Below are positions 26,001 through 39,112 of a stretch of DNA of 64,000 nt, piece after piece. The notes under the pieces were generated by a model. The model saw only the letters and a list, made by a program, of their open reading frames with translations. It did not search any database and was not told the origin of the DNA. Source of the DNA: Nematostella vectensis (Eukaryota > Cnidaria > Anthozoa > Actiniaria > Edwardsiidae); NCBI RefSeq assembly GCF_932526225.1, contig NC_064037.1, positions 11,762,203 through 11,826,202 of the forward strand, written 5' to 3'. Positions within the stretch are counted from its first letter, which is position 1. The number at the start of each line of letters is the position of its first letter. The position numbers were made by a program, and so were the translations under genes.

Positions 26001-29000
26001 CCCCACGGTCACGTGATACTGAGTCAAGCGCTTGCCCTTCGTCTCCCTCGCCTTTCGCACTGAGTGACATTCGCGAGATCCCGTATGACATACGCGGGTC
26101 TTCGGATGACATGTGCGTGATCCCAGATGACATGTGCGAATTCCTGGATGATATGTGCGAGTCCCCAGATGAAATACGGGGTACCCCGGATGACATGTAC
26201 GAGTCCCCGGATGACATGGTTAAGTCCCCGGATGATACCTCGGGGCACACGTCCGAAGACGAGGTACCTCTTTGGCTGCTATCGAGCTCTTCTAGTGAGA
26301 GTGAGATGGTGACGCCGAGGCAAACATCACAACTGCCGCCAGGTAAATGACTCACTCATATTGAAACCTGGTCGAAAATAATGTAATGCCAACTGCTATG
26401 GTTAAAAGCTAACCACCATAGCTTTGTGGACTCTCTTATACATTTAGGCTGTATAGGTCAGGGTTTTGTAGTGTTACCTTTTAATCCGTTGTCCTGTCAC
26501 TTTTTTCCATCACTGTTCCAGAACTGCGTTTGCTATTCAGTAGAACCGCCAAGGCTTAGTTTGCAAGTCTTGCAATGTTTCTCTAATTTTTAATGATTTC
26601 TTTTAGATGACAAGAAGAGACAGAATATTAGTAAAGCGACATTCAGAACATCAAGTGCGGTGAACTCATCTGACCTCACGTTGCTACCAGCGCAAACAAA
26701 GGACGATTCTGTTCGTCACACCAAGGCCAATGGGTCAGAGGAACGGGACATTACTCTTCCACCAGCGACCGTCCACGAATCAGGCGTGATTGACAAGCAA
26801 AATCATCAGCCCTCTAAGCTGGCCGCAACAATGCCATTCTCGACAGTCCTGGCCAGTAAACGTGAAGGTTGTCTTACTAATCAGGTTCAGCAGCCTGTCC
26901 AGGAAGTGGTCAAGGATTCAAGATTTCCTGTGTCATCCCTGGAAGCGTCAGGTGGCGCGATGACTTCATCAAGTCAGGAGGACACAAGATCTTCCTCGAT
27001 CTTGCCATCACCGCCGTCGGTAGCATTCCAGGCGAAACAGACGCTGTCTGGAGGTAAGGGGACTAGATAATCGGTTTTACAACTAAAAATGGTATTTATT
27101 TACTCCGTGTATTCGACTCGTGCTGATTGTGCTGATTTTGTAACTTATCAAACCCGCTGCAAGTGAGATTTCAGTTCTCTAGGTGCTGTTAATCACTGTC
27201 ACGCGAGTAGAGTTTTCTAATACACCATTTTTGCTTCCAGAGTTCTCTGAATGTGTTTCAAGGTTCCTGCTAAGTAAGTCAATGTTTTTATATCCTTAGA
27301 TTTGAAAAAAAAAATTCTTAGAAAACGTAGTTCTGCCGGCACCAAATGTTGTCATTTGGAATATTATGTGTATCAACAACCCCCCAATTAACCCATATGT
27401 TCATAATCACATGTCATCATATGCCATCTATATTATGGTATTTTCCTTGCACTTGGTGGTAGTTTCTCTGTACACCCTGATTCTATAAAGTAAAATTCGG
27501 CGTTCATTTGCACGCTTCTTACACATGTCGACGCTTGTTTCTCTTGCAGAGACCTCTCAGTTGAACCTCAGAGAAACCAATGACAGCGCCTTGTCCCCTG
27601 ATGAGAGTAATATGTCCTTAGATGAAAGTTCATCTTTTGACATGGAGTCCTCCTCCTCTCATTCAGTACTTGGAGACTCACGCTTGCACGAGGTGAGTTT
27701 TGGATGCATTTTAAAAAATGAAATAAGAACTATATTCTCGTCATGGTCACCCGCCAACAATGCCTCAGAACCATGATGGGGATACGGGAGAAACGAGTCC
27801 TGAGGCGGAAGTGAGCGGTAATGTCCCCGTACATGTTCGCCTTTATTGCTGCGGGGAGGAGAAAGAGCGTGGGGGGGGGGGGGGGGACGAGGGACGAAAG
27901 TGCTGTCGAGAGTAATATAAAATCCAAACTATCTATCAACAATATTTGCCGGGGAGGGATCCTCGATGTACGGAAAATTACTAGTCAGACGTTATGTCGT
28001 CATATTTTCTCATCCTTATTAATTATTTAGCAGGACGCCAGCCAATCAAATTACTTAAATTTGGTCACATGATGATACTTGAAATCTGGTCTAGTCCAGT
28101 GTCTAAAAGACGGGGAGGGTATTGAATTTAGCAGGGAAGAAGAGCTGGGGGTGACAACAGTCCATGAACTGAATTAATTTTGTTCCAGTCCTCGGACTTA
28201 ATTCACTCTCACAAACAGCACATTATTTTGTCCTCACCTTAATCCTTGATCAAGTTACAATAGGTAGGTTATAGAACATACAACTAGAAGTAAATAATAG
28301 TAATATTGCAGCTACCACTTATGTTTACAGGGCCATTGGGTGCATCATAAGACCAGCCAAGATCTGGTATAAAGTTCGAGGTTTTCAAGATCGGATAGTC
28401 TTATATTGAAGATTGTTGACTCCTTTGCGGTTATTTTGTTTACTCGGTTAGCACGCCAGTTTTCAAACCTGTTGACACACCACTTCTTCTTGTATCTTGT
28501 CGACGCGGGTACAGCTTGCGCCAAAGCTACTTCTTCCTCATCTTTACTTTTGGCTTCGCTGGAATCAATTGCTTTTTGACAGCATTAAAACATGGACTTG
28601 CTAGAAAATAGCATAAACTTGAGCTTTATTCCCAATGGAAGCATCCAGGGAAATCAAGACGAACGAAGAACGTGACATGTTCTTGATTTTAGATGGACGG
28701 TTAGACAAAGCGCATAGAAATGAAAATCTAAGGATAGAGGAGGGAAATTCAAATTTACGTAATTTTGTTGGCTGGCGTCCTGCTAAATAATTAATAAGAA
28801 TGAGAAGTCATTTCAAAGCCTCCAAATCGGACTGGACGAGATTTCAAGTCCGCGCGATTAGTTCCAGTTCGAGGCCGAGAACTGGAACTAATCGCGTCCA
28901 GTCCTCGTTGTCGGCTTTAAAATATTACTTCTCACAGGTTTTTACCTGCGTATTTTTTTTTTAGATCCGCTCATCGGTCGCTGACCTTATAAACCTCGCA

Positions 29001-32000
29001 CGCGGCTCTAGAGATATCATCGGCGGGAAGGCCAGCTACCATAGATTATCCGTCAACGACGAAAGCGACCAAATATCGATTCACTCCGAGCCCTCGGATC
29101 ATGACCTAGAGGTAATACACCAATATACATATATATGGTCACATTGCCATGTTAAGATGTTATCTAAACTTTCAAATATCCTTATCAACCTCCATTTAAA
29201 ACCATTTTAGACGACGAACAGACCACAGAGCATAGCTGCTAAGTTGCTCTGTGAGTCTATTACCTAGATATGTTCTTATCTATCGTTTGTTATTGACTTT
29301 CAAGTAAACAGGGCGCGGTAACCAAACTTATGTGTTCTGGTTGATTATAAGATCCTGTCCAGCTTATTTTTCCCGACATTTTCACTGCTTTGATTATCAC
29401 TGTTAGTTGTTGTTTTATTTGATTCTTTATTTGATTCTCAAAACCAGCAATTAGATTATAAGTGTTTTATCAATTCTCCTATGATAAAAATACTTTATGG
29501 TTGCTCCAGGCTATAAGGGCTTTTCTTGCCCATGTAAACGATGCCCGAGAATCCCTGGGTCTGAGCCCGGTCGGAACGGCCACAGCCATTAAATATCTAC
29601 TCGCGCGAAACTACGACGCACCAAAAGCGGTGGAGCTGTACCATGACTCCATGGTGAGTACCAGATAAGGTCATGACTCCATGGTGAATTCACCATTTGA
29701 GGTCATGACTCCATGGGTGAGTACCATATTAGGTCATGACTCTATGGTGAGTACCATATAAGGTCATGACTCCATGGTGAGTACCATATAAGGTCATGAC
29801 TCCATAGTGAGTACCATATAAGGTCATGAAGATCGTGACTCCATGGGTGAGTACCATATAAGGTCATGACTCCATGGGTGAGTACCATATTAGGTCATAT
29901 CTCCATGGTGAGTACCATATTAGGGCATGACTCCATGGTGAGTACCATATTAGGGCATGACTCCATGGTGAGTACCATATTAGGGCATGACTCCATGGGT
30001 GAGTAACATATTAGGTCAGGGCTCCATGGTGAGTACCATATAAGGCCATCTCTATTATGAATATACCTTTTACCATATTGAATCATGATTCCATGGGTGA
30101 GTACCATATAAGGCCATCTCCATAGTGAATATACCATATAAGGTCATGAAGATTATTACTCCATGGGTGAGTACCATATTAGGTCATTGCTCCATGATGA
30201 GTACCATATAAGGCCATCTCTATTATGAATATACCATATTAGGTCATGTCTCCATGGTGAGTACCATATAAGGCCATCTCCATTGTGAAAATACCATTAA
30301 AGGTCATGACTCCGTGGTCAATATGCGGCCTCCATGAATCCGTGGTGAGGATCATATACGATTCCATTTTGAGCGTATATCGACATACCATATAAGGTAA
30401 AGAGACCATGGTTATTCGTCATATAAGCCCACATAATGCCACATAAGTTTTGACTGACGACTTCCCAATAGATGGCCTTCTTTGTTGTTGGAGTTGCACT
30501 TTGATGTTGGCCTTTGCATAATTGCTGATATTGTTTCTTGACAGCGTCTGCGCAAGACGTACGACTTGGACACCTTCTCGCCTCACAGAAAGAGTGTTCA
30601 AAAGGAGCTCAGCTCGGGCAAATTCACCATCCTGGTAAGTATATTTAATGAGCCTCAGGACAAGTTCTTAGCAATTATCTAATTTAAAACGTTGTTAGGG
30701 CAAACGGCAAATAAATGGAAGATCTAAGACCGAAATTATGGGTACAACCATATATAGATGACCTTTATGAATGAACATGGATGTAACTCGATAACCTAAC
30801 ATATCTCTGTGCATTTGGTAGAAATGTATTAAGATTCATGCCTCCTCCCGGTCGTAGAACTGTATATTCTTGGTAAAGCTCACGAAAAGAAGTCAAAGAA
30901 AGCTTTTATATCATTTACATATGTACTCATTACTTGTTTAATTCTCCCATCAGCCCCTTCGCCGTGAGTACGAGCCCTTCGTGGCCCTTGTGACTGCCTC
31001 CCTGCACAACCCAACTGAGTGTGATCACGTGACAGCTATCCAAGCGCTTGTATTCCAGCTGGATGAGGCCATGCGCAGGTAGGGGAGACCGCTGACAGTT
31101 CTTCGTCTGATATCGTCATATGTCGTCATTACGATTGTCTTGTGGGTGGGTGGGTCGTGGGATATTGTAGTGTGTAGTTAAGCTTTGTGTTGAAGGGATT
31201 GCGTGCGTGTGATATGGTAGTGGTTGTGGTTTGTTGGGCTGTGTGTATGGTGTAAGGGCCGGTTGACTGCTAGTGAAGGGATTGGTGGCTGGTGGAGGAT
31301 GTGGTTTTGTCATCTTTAAAAAAGACTTTGAATTAAAAAAAACCTCTGAAGCGACATCTGCTTTTGAAGTTATGGATAAACAGTTATCTCTTTGTTTTTC
31401 CGTTATCTTCTGGAATTACGAGAAAACTAAAAGAGGAAGCAAGCGATGCAGAGCAAAACAGATAAACAACATCAACACACAAGAGCTTTTTTTCAGTTTA
31501 ATGATGATAGAAGAAGCATTTGTTAGTTTTTTACGTCTTTGCTGATGCTTAATGAGTATTCACGCGTAACATTTTCGGACCAATTATAATTAGGCGAATT
31601 TTTTTTTGTCCGAATAATCGTTTAGTTCTCTGTTACCCTCCTAATATATCATATTGTCTTCTTTGCAGCCCTGTCGCTCAGCGTTGTGGCCTCGATATCA
31701 TCCTTGACATGACGGGCGCTAACTTCAGGAACATCGACTTGGCTTTCTTCAGACAAGTTGTGGACGTGGTACAGGTACGACCAAGTGGAGTAATAGAGTG
31801 TACGAGAAAGTGTCTTCATATTGTCTGCTCTTCATATTGCCTGTATTCTCTAGTCGTTGTATAAATAGGGAAATAAGAATAGTTCTCGTGCTTGGTAATG
31901 AGTAATGAGTACTGGGTGCAATATTGAGGTGATTTCAAGTTTTCTCCGGAAATCATTTGATCACGTGGACAGAATTGTTTACTTACCAATTTTCACACAA

Positions 32001-32500
32001 CCAGTTTTAGCATAGAATGTTATTCTGTAGGTATGAGCTAGTATGAATCACTTCCTTCGGTGGCGAAAATCATATCTCGAAAATCACGCTGGCTCGCTAA
32101 GTGCATAAGGAATTTGCGCAACATCATTTTCCTAGACTTTCGTTAGCCTTCCTGTACCGCTACAGCAATCCATTCACTTGTTTCCATATCCTCTTTCCAG
32201 AATGGCTATCCCGCCAGGCTCAACCATGTGTACGTTGTATCTCCTCCGATGTGGATGCGGGCGGGTCTGTACGTTAGACTTTGCCCCAATGCACGCAAGA
32301 AGATAGAGATCGTGACCCCGCGACAACTTACCGAGCGATTGCCTCTCACGTCCGTTCCCTTGAGCCTTGGCGGGCTTGCTCTGGTCAAGCACAAGGAGTG
32401 GTTACGTCAGTGTATCGATTCCTATGACGACCGCGCAGCGTTCAATGACGTCAGGGTCTCCTCAGGCAACAAGAGACTTACTATCTTCCGGGAACACTAG
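13281..32500 (+). CDS. Lipid-anchored giant protein with repetitive linker and C-terminal CRAL-TRIO domain, 33 exons
   Basis: Exons: 13281-13319, 13438-13461, 13831-14023, 15584-15878, 16214-17919, 18393-18905, 19098-19228, 19648-19867, 20137-20709, seven A/B pairs from 21091 to 25082, 25466-25596, 25952-26342, 26607-27053, 27550-27692, 28965-29111, 29510-29653, 30545-30634, 30954-31078, 31669-31774, 32201-32500 (TAG). Their lengths sum to 7,923 nt, exactly 2,641 codons, and every junction agrees in phase. The protein begins MGCCMSKPK (Gly2 myristoylation, Cys3/Cys4 palmitoylation by consensus). It then has a Lys-rich patch, a coiled coil, a long Ser/Pro/Glu-rich repetitive linker, and a C-terminal Sec14-like lipid-binding domain. 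I infer a membrane-tethered lipid-binding or signalling protein. I do not recognise an orthologue for the whole architecture. The main risk is that it is really two genes; no in-frame internal start or terminator argues for that. Confidence 0.68.
14160..14410. repeat. Tandem 69-bp repeat in intron 3
   Basis: The unit containing GAAATAAAGGAACCGTGTGT is repeated about 3.5 times with almost no divergence. Because 69 is divisible by three, it leaves open frames on both strands (23-residue repeats). I treat these as by-products, since the region lies between the exon 3 donor and the exon 4 acceptor. Confidence 0.85.
15049..15382. mobile_element. Small inverted-end element (MITE-like) in intron 3
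   Basis: The ends CAGGCACGTACCCAGG and CCCTGGTTACGGGCCTG are imperfect inverted repeats, and G- and C-rich runs sit just inside each end. There is no coding capacity and no clear target duplication. A related start (CAGGCGCGTACCCAG) occurs at 10101, just left of another element, so this end type recurs locally. Confidence 0.4.
15584..17919 (+). CDS. Exons 4-5 of the giant gene: Ser/Pro segment, coiled coil, IPGQESIL modules
   Basis: Exon 4 (15584-15878, phase 1 to 2) is Ser-rich with no known fold. Exon 5 (16214-17919, 1,706 nt, phase 2 to 1) is the largest exon. Its first 150 codons are Glu/Lys-rich and predicted helical, with three related repeats (NQAALIVTDVIEKA, NKAEMIVSDVIRKA, NQAQFIVSEAIGKA) separated by KEEKI-type linkers, consistent with a coiled coil. 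Further on, an acidic module ending YDLVINIPGQESIL (about 17140-17185) recurs as YDLALHIPGQESIL (about 17708-17750). Between them lie short tandem repeats of the type DEKASMVNLSCE. I recognise no named domain; the IPGQESIL pair looks like an internal duplication within this protein. Confidence 0.75.
18393..18905 (+). CDS. Exon 6 of the giant gene, ancestral copy of the QPVQE module
   Basis: This exon (phase 1 to 1, 171 codons when joined) runs from an acidic start (VEENEEKSNDESDESS) through WWEFPPPPSV to a C-terminal segment. The residues QPVQEIVKDSRKQES and EMTSSR...GHE match the repeat unit found later as QPVQERVKDSRKQET and AMTSSRRVGHEER. It is therefore a diverged relative of the array exons. 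The middle is basic (KRRKKKSRSQR). It looks intrinsically disordered and has no recognised domain. Confidence 0.72.
19098..20709 (+). CDS. Exons 7-9 of the giant gene: first A-C-D block
   Basis: Exon 7 (19098-19228) is 131 nt, phase 1 to 0, exactly the size and phase of the array A exons and distantly similar to them. Exon 8 (19648-19867, phase 0 to 1) ends with the motif VPLWLLSSSSSESEMETPRQ. Exon 9 (20137-20709, phase 1 to 1) has a basic start, two IPLPPPT/ITLPPPTVHESG motifs and ends in LTNQTEQPVQEMVKDSRK...HPKG. The same exon order recurs at 25466-27053 as a second block. The sequence appears disordered; the conserved VPLWLL and LPPPT motifs could be short binding motifs, which is inference. 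Confidence 0.75.
19290..19520. repeat. ATC-rich microsatellite-like stretch in intron 7
   Basis: Irregular runs of ATCATT, CATCAT and CAACAAC triplets occur between the exon 7 donor and the exon 8 acceptor. It is simple sequence with no coding meaning. Confidence 0.6.
21091..25082 (+). repeat. Tandem array of seven 596-bp two-exon units (A and B exons) in the giant gene
   Basis: A exons (131 nt, phase 1 to 0): 21091-21221, 21687-21817, 22283-22413, 22879-23009, 23475-23605, 24071-24201, 24668-24798. B exons (184 nt, phase 0 to 1): 21321-21504, 21917-22100, 22513-22696, 23109-23292, 23705-23888, 24302-24485, 24899-25082. The period is 596 bp (597 once), and copies differ at only a few percent of positions, introns included. 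Each A+B pair adds 105 residues without shifting the frame. A encodes ALPAPQDAPVSVVSDE-type sequence; B encodes QPVQERVKDSRKQE, CAMTSSRRVGHEE and ILEPQPS motifs. The high identity indicates recent unequal crossing-over or gene conversion. Minus-strand open frames of 81 and 65 codons repeat with the array and are shadows. Assembly collapse or expansion of the copy number is possible. Confidence 0.88.
25466..27053 (+). CDS. Exons 24-26 of the giant gene: second A-C-D block
   Basis: Exon 24 (25466-25596) is an eighth A exon with no B partner. Exon 25 (25952-26342, phase 0 to 1) is the paralogue of exon 8; both end in VPLWLLSSSSSESEM, but exon 25 has gained an acidic repeat series of the type SPDDM / DDMCE (about nine degenerate copies, 26080-26240). 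Exon 26 (26607-27053, phase 1 to 1) is the paralogue of exon 9, sharing ITLPPATVHESG and LTNQVQQPVQEVVKDSR. The intron before exon 24 (25083-25465) matches the one before the first array A exon (20710-21090), not the short introns inside the array. Confidence 0.78.
27241..27273 (+). CDS. Candidate 33-nt optional microexon of the giant gene
   Basis: The sequence is bounded by a good acceptor (TTTTTGCTTCCAG) and a strong donor (GTAAGTC). It is 33 nt long and phase 1 to 1, so inclusion would add 11 residues (EFSECVSRFLL) without changing the frame. It is not needed for the model, and short matches like this can arise by chance. Confidence 0.35.
   Translation, partial: SSLNVFQGSC
27550..27692 (+). 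CDS. Exon 27 of the giant gene: acidic Ser-rich linker
   Basis: This exon is phase 1 to 0, with acceptor CTCTTGCAG and donor GTGAGT. It encodes an acidic Ser-rich stretch (ALSPDESNMSLDESSSF) with several SxxE/D positions that could be casein kinase 2 sites. It joins the repetitive linker to the CRAL-TRIO part across a 1.27 kb intron that contains a foldback element. Confidence 0.65.
28007..28912. mobile_element. Inverted-end element plus adjacent hairpin in intron 27
   Basis: The left end (28007 onward, TATTTAGCAGGACGCCAGCC) and right end (to about 28807, GGCTGGCGTCCTGCTAAATA) are inverted repeats of about 60 bp around 0.7 kb of non-coding DNA. Immediately to the right, 28829-28912 forms a strong hairpin (GGACTGGACG... 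with CGCGATTAGTTCCAGTTC and its mirror). Both lie between exons 27 and 28. They look like non-autonomous transposon sequence; the family is unknown. Confidence 0.55.
28965..32500 (+). CDS. Exons 28-33 of the giant gene: CRAL-TRIO (Sec14-like) domain
   Basis: Exons 28965-29111, 29510-29653, 30545-30634, 30954-31078, 31669-31774 and 32201-32500 encode about 303 residues. Exon 29 (AIRAFLAHVNDARESLGL, AIKYLLARNYDAPKAVELY) is the helical CRAL-TRIO N-terminal part. Exons 30-33 carry the lipid-binding fold, with landmarks SGKFTIL, ALVFQLDEAM, GLDIILDMTGANFRNIDL, GYPARLNHVYVVSPPMWMRA and a PLSLGG close to the end. Order and motifs closely resemble the N-terminal domain of PTPN9/MEG2, which binds phosphoinositides on secretory vesicles (established for that family). 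Here the stop follows about 35 residues after the domain and no tyrosine phosphatase domain is present in the next kilobase. Function as a lipid sensor or transfer module is inference. Confidence 0.85.
29632..30420. repeat. 30-bp minisatellite built from an exon-intron boundary
   Basis: The unit is approximately TCATGACTCCATGGTGAGTACCATATAAGG. It repeats more than 20 times with small changes, starting directly at the 3' end of exon 29 (CATGACTCCATG|GTGAGTACC). Many copies keep a GTGAGTAC 5' splice-site sequence, so the intron starts with an array of donor-like sites. Later copies degrade (CTATTATGAATATACC). Confidence 0.9.
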
Positions 32501-33534
32501 ATCAGAATAGATGCCCATGTAATAGCAGAACCTAACGAAACTTGTTTATATTATTTATGTAAATTATTGTACCATAAAAAGAAACATTATCTTTGAAATT
32601 TGTAATCATATTAAGTTCACAATTGGTTTCTTGTTATAGGCGTATTGAAAAGGATGGGAGTATGGGTATAGACTAATGGTCTGTTCCGGCATTGTAGGAG
32701 CAGGGAAATAAGGCAATACAGGGTTGTAGTTTTTGATAAAAATGTTTTGGTTCAGCGAGAGGCGGAAAGAGAGGCGGTGCCAAGTTTTAACTCGCCGATC
32801 CTAATAATTCAAATAATGCATATTACCCCTTGGGATTGAAGTTTTCCAGAAATGCAGGTATGGAAGGGGGGGGGGGGGGGGACAAAGACTTTAGAAATTG
32901 AATGTCGTGTCATATCGCCCCCTTCTTACAGGATGGTGAAGAGTCTTTTTGTGAAACGAGATTTGGCCATTTTCCATGTCCGCGAAACGTGATTTAACTC
33001 TCCTCGTAAAACGTAAGAATCTTAGTGTGTTGAACGGAGAATCATGTGACCTTTCCAAAATAGATATGTATTGTCGCATGCACTAAATACTAGTTTTTTA
33101 TTTTATTTTGGACGCGGTGCTACTATATTGGCGATTTTTGGACGTGATATTATGGTATTTGTGAGTCTTAAATGCGATACTACGGTTTTTGAAACGGTGA
33201 AATGTGAAAAGGCCATTTTTCGGTCCGTGAATGAAAAGCCATTTTTCGTGTTCGTGAAACGTGATCCATTCCCCCTTTACCACCCTGTTCTTAGCTCTGT
33301 TTCTATTCGTGGTTAAGTTGTGCGCTGCTCCTCGACTGGGATGGGGAGGATCGCGGGCGCGCCAAAACCATTGATCACACGGCCGGCTCTCCACATCGAG
33401 ATACCTGTGTTGTTGTTACATCATTAGGGGACTGGGGCGAATTCGTGGACAATCTCCGTTTTGTAGATAAACTTCTTTCTGTTTCCTACTGAAAATTACT
33501 CAAAACAGGCCAAAAATATCTCACTGCTGTCGAG
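32501..33534. other. Intergenic region between the giant gene and CSN5
   Basis: No gene is visible. It contains a poly-G run (about 32868-32881) and, at about 32940-33270, imperfect repeats of GAAACGTGAT-type sequence on a theme of 30-40 bp, probably decayed repeat DNA. The CSN5 promoter should lie in the last few hundred bases; no specific element is claimed. Confidence 0.5.
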
Positions 33535-37095
<3,561 letters not shown>

Positions 37096-37208
37096 GATCC
37101 TGCATACCCATAGTACCCTAGCCTGCTTGAAAGCATTAGTGCAAGAAACCACATCTTGATCATGTTGTATGCCTGATACGACACCTGTGAACAGGATCAG
37201 AAGAAAAC

Positions 37209-38465
37209 TGTACAGGACCCGAAATGATCCCAGGACCCGAAACGATCCCCAAAAGTACCCCAACTGATCCCGGGGCCCGAAACGATCCCCAAGAGTCCCC
37301 GAAATGAACCCCAAGGAATTACAGTAATGGACAACTAAAGGAATGTGTAAGGATTGGCTTTCAGTTTTAAAAACATATGAAACATTTAGCTTTGTTTGTG
37401 TTATTAAAAGGAAATTTAAATTAACTAAAACTATAGTATTAAGATTTTTATATACGACTGCGGGGGAAATACAGTGGTTGAGTCAGAAATTGGGGTCAAC
37501 TAACAATTCCTGTGATAGTAATTTGAGGAGCCCGGCGTGGATAAATCATTTTTACATAACAAGCCATAAAAGAAAGTCTTTACAGATGGGACATGCTGCT
37601 TTACATAGGAAGCGAAATGTATTAAAGTTATTTTGGATCAATTGGACTTTAGGGCCACCAGGTATTGGCATTATAAATAAAAGGTATCTGGTATACCCGA
37701 TGAATTTGGTGTAGATTAAAACAGTTACATTTCATCGGGCAAAAGTAATAGATGTCGGGTAAAACAAAATATAAATACCCGATGAAGCGTTATCGGGTAA
37801 AACAAAATATAAATACCCGGTAAAGCATTATCAGGTTATCGGGTAAAACAAAATATAAATACCCGATGTAGCGTTATCGGGTAAAACAAAATATAAATAC
37901 CCGATGTAGCGTTATCGGGTAAAACAAAATATAAATACCCGGTAAAGCGTTATCAGGTTATCGGGTAAAACAAAATATAAATACCCGATGTAGCGTTATC
38001 GGGTAAAACAAAATATAAATACCCGATGAAGCGTTATCGGGTAAAACAAAATATAAATACCCGATGTAGCGTTATCGGGTTATCGGGTAAAAGAAAATAT
38101 AAATACCCGATGAAGCGTTATCGGGTAAAAGAAAATATAAATACCCGATGAAGCGTTATCGGGTAAAACAAAATATAAATACCCGGTAAAGCGTTATCAG
38201 GTTATCGGGTAAAACAAAATATAAATACCCGATGAAGCGTTATCAGGTTATCGGGTAAAACAAAATATAAATACCCGATGAAGCGTTATCGGGTAAAACA
38301 AAATATAAATACCCGGTAAAGCGTTATCGGGTAAAAGAAAATATAAATACCCGGTAAAGCGTTATCAGGTTATCGGGTAAAACAAAATATAAATACCCGA
38401 TGAAGCGTTATCGGGTAAAACAAAATATAAATACCCGATGAAGCGTTATCGGGCAAAACAAAATA
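37209..38465 (+). repeat. Left inverted end with palindromic 38-bp minisatellite
   Basis: The outermost part is a GACCCGAAACGATCCCC-type repeat (37209-37330). From about 37738 a 38-bp unit, GTAAAACAAAATATAAATAC followed by CCGATGAAGCGTTATCGG, repeats about 19 times, with an optional extra GTTATCAG step. Each unit contains the interrupted palindrome ACCCGAT...ATCGGGT. Upstream, AATAAA at 37676-37681 could serve as a polyadenylation signal for CSN5 transcripts entering the element. Confidence 0.9.
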
Positions 38466-39112
38466 TTTTTACACTTCCGTTCACTTTAAAACAACCGGAA
38501 GTGCGTTGCTCTGGCAGAATAATGTGTTCATCAGCCAGGCAAAACGGATTATCTATCGGCTATCGCCTACGTTTGTTTTTTCAACCTCGCACTTACTCAA
38601 AAAGCAAAACATACAACAAACAACAACAACAATTTTTTATTTACATTTATCTTACATACATTCTTTTAAGGTATAGAATAAAACTGGGTACTGGCATCTG
38701 AAATAACTTAAGGGTTAACTAGGGCAGACCCCAGAAAAATAGGTAAAATGTGCGGTAGGTCAGGACACACACACACACACAGACATATAGAAACGAAACT
38801 ATAAACCTAAGAGTGGTATCTGTTTCAAAACAGAATTATGAATGAGATTTTAAGAGCATCAATAGTGCTCCAAGAAAATTAGGTTCCTTTTGAAAACAGA
38901 CAAATGAGAATTCTTGACGTTTTCGTCTAAGAGTAAGGCTACTCTATACATCCTCATTACTATTTGACATAGAATTATAATGTGACTTTGATAATAATGC
39001 ATGGCTGCTGGTCCCCTCTCATTTCTATGCCGAATGAAATAAGATATTATTCTGGAACTCCAGAAGGGTATCATCAGGTGCCACCTGACTCATTGTCGCC
39101 AGCATCTAGCAT

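Noticed and set aside
29211-29250. Additional exon between exons 28 and 29 (TTNRPQSIAAKLL)
   Set aside because: It has an acceptor and a donor but is 40 nt and would break the frame into the CRAL-TRIO exon.
37343-37714. 123-codon plus-strand frame after CSN5
   Set aside because: It lies in the left end of the transposable element, has no recognisable domain and runs into the minisatellite part.
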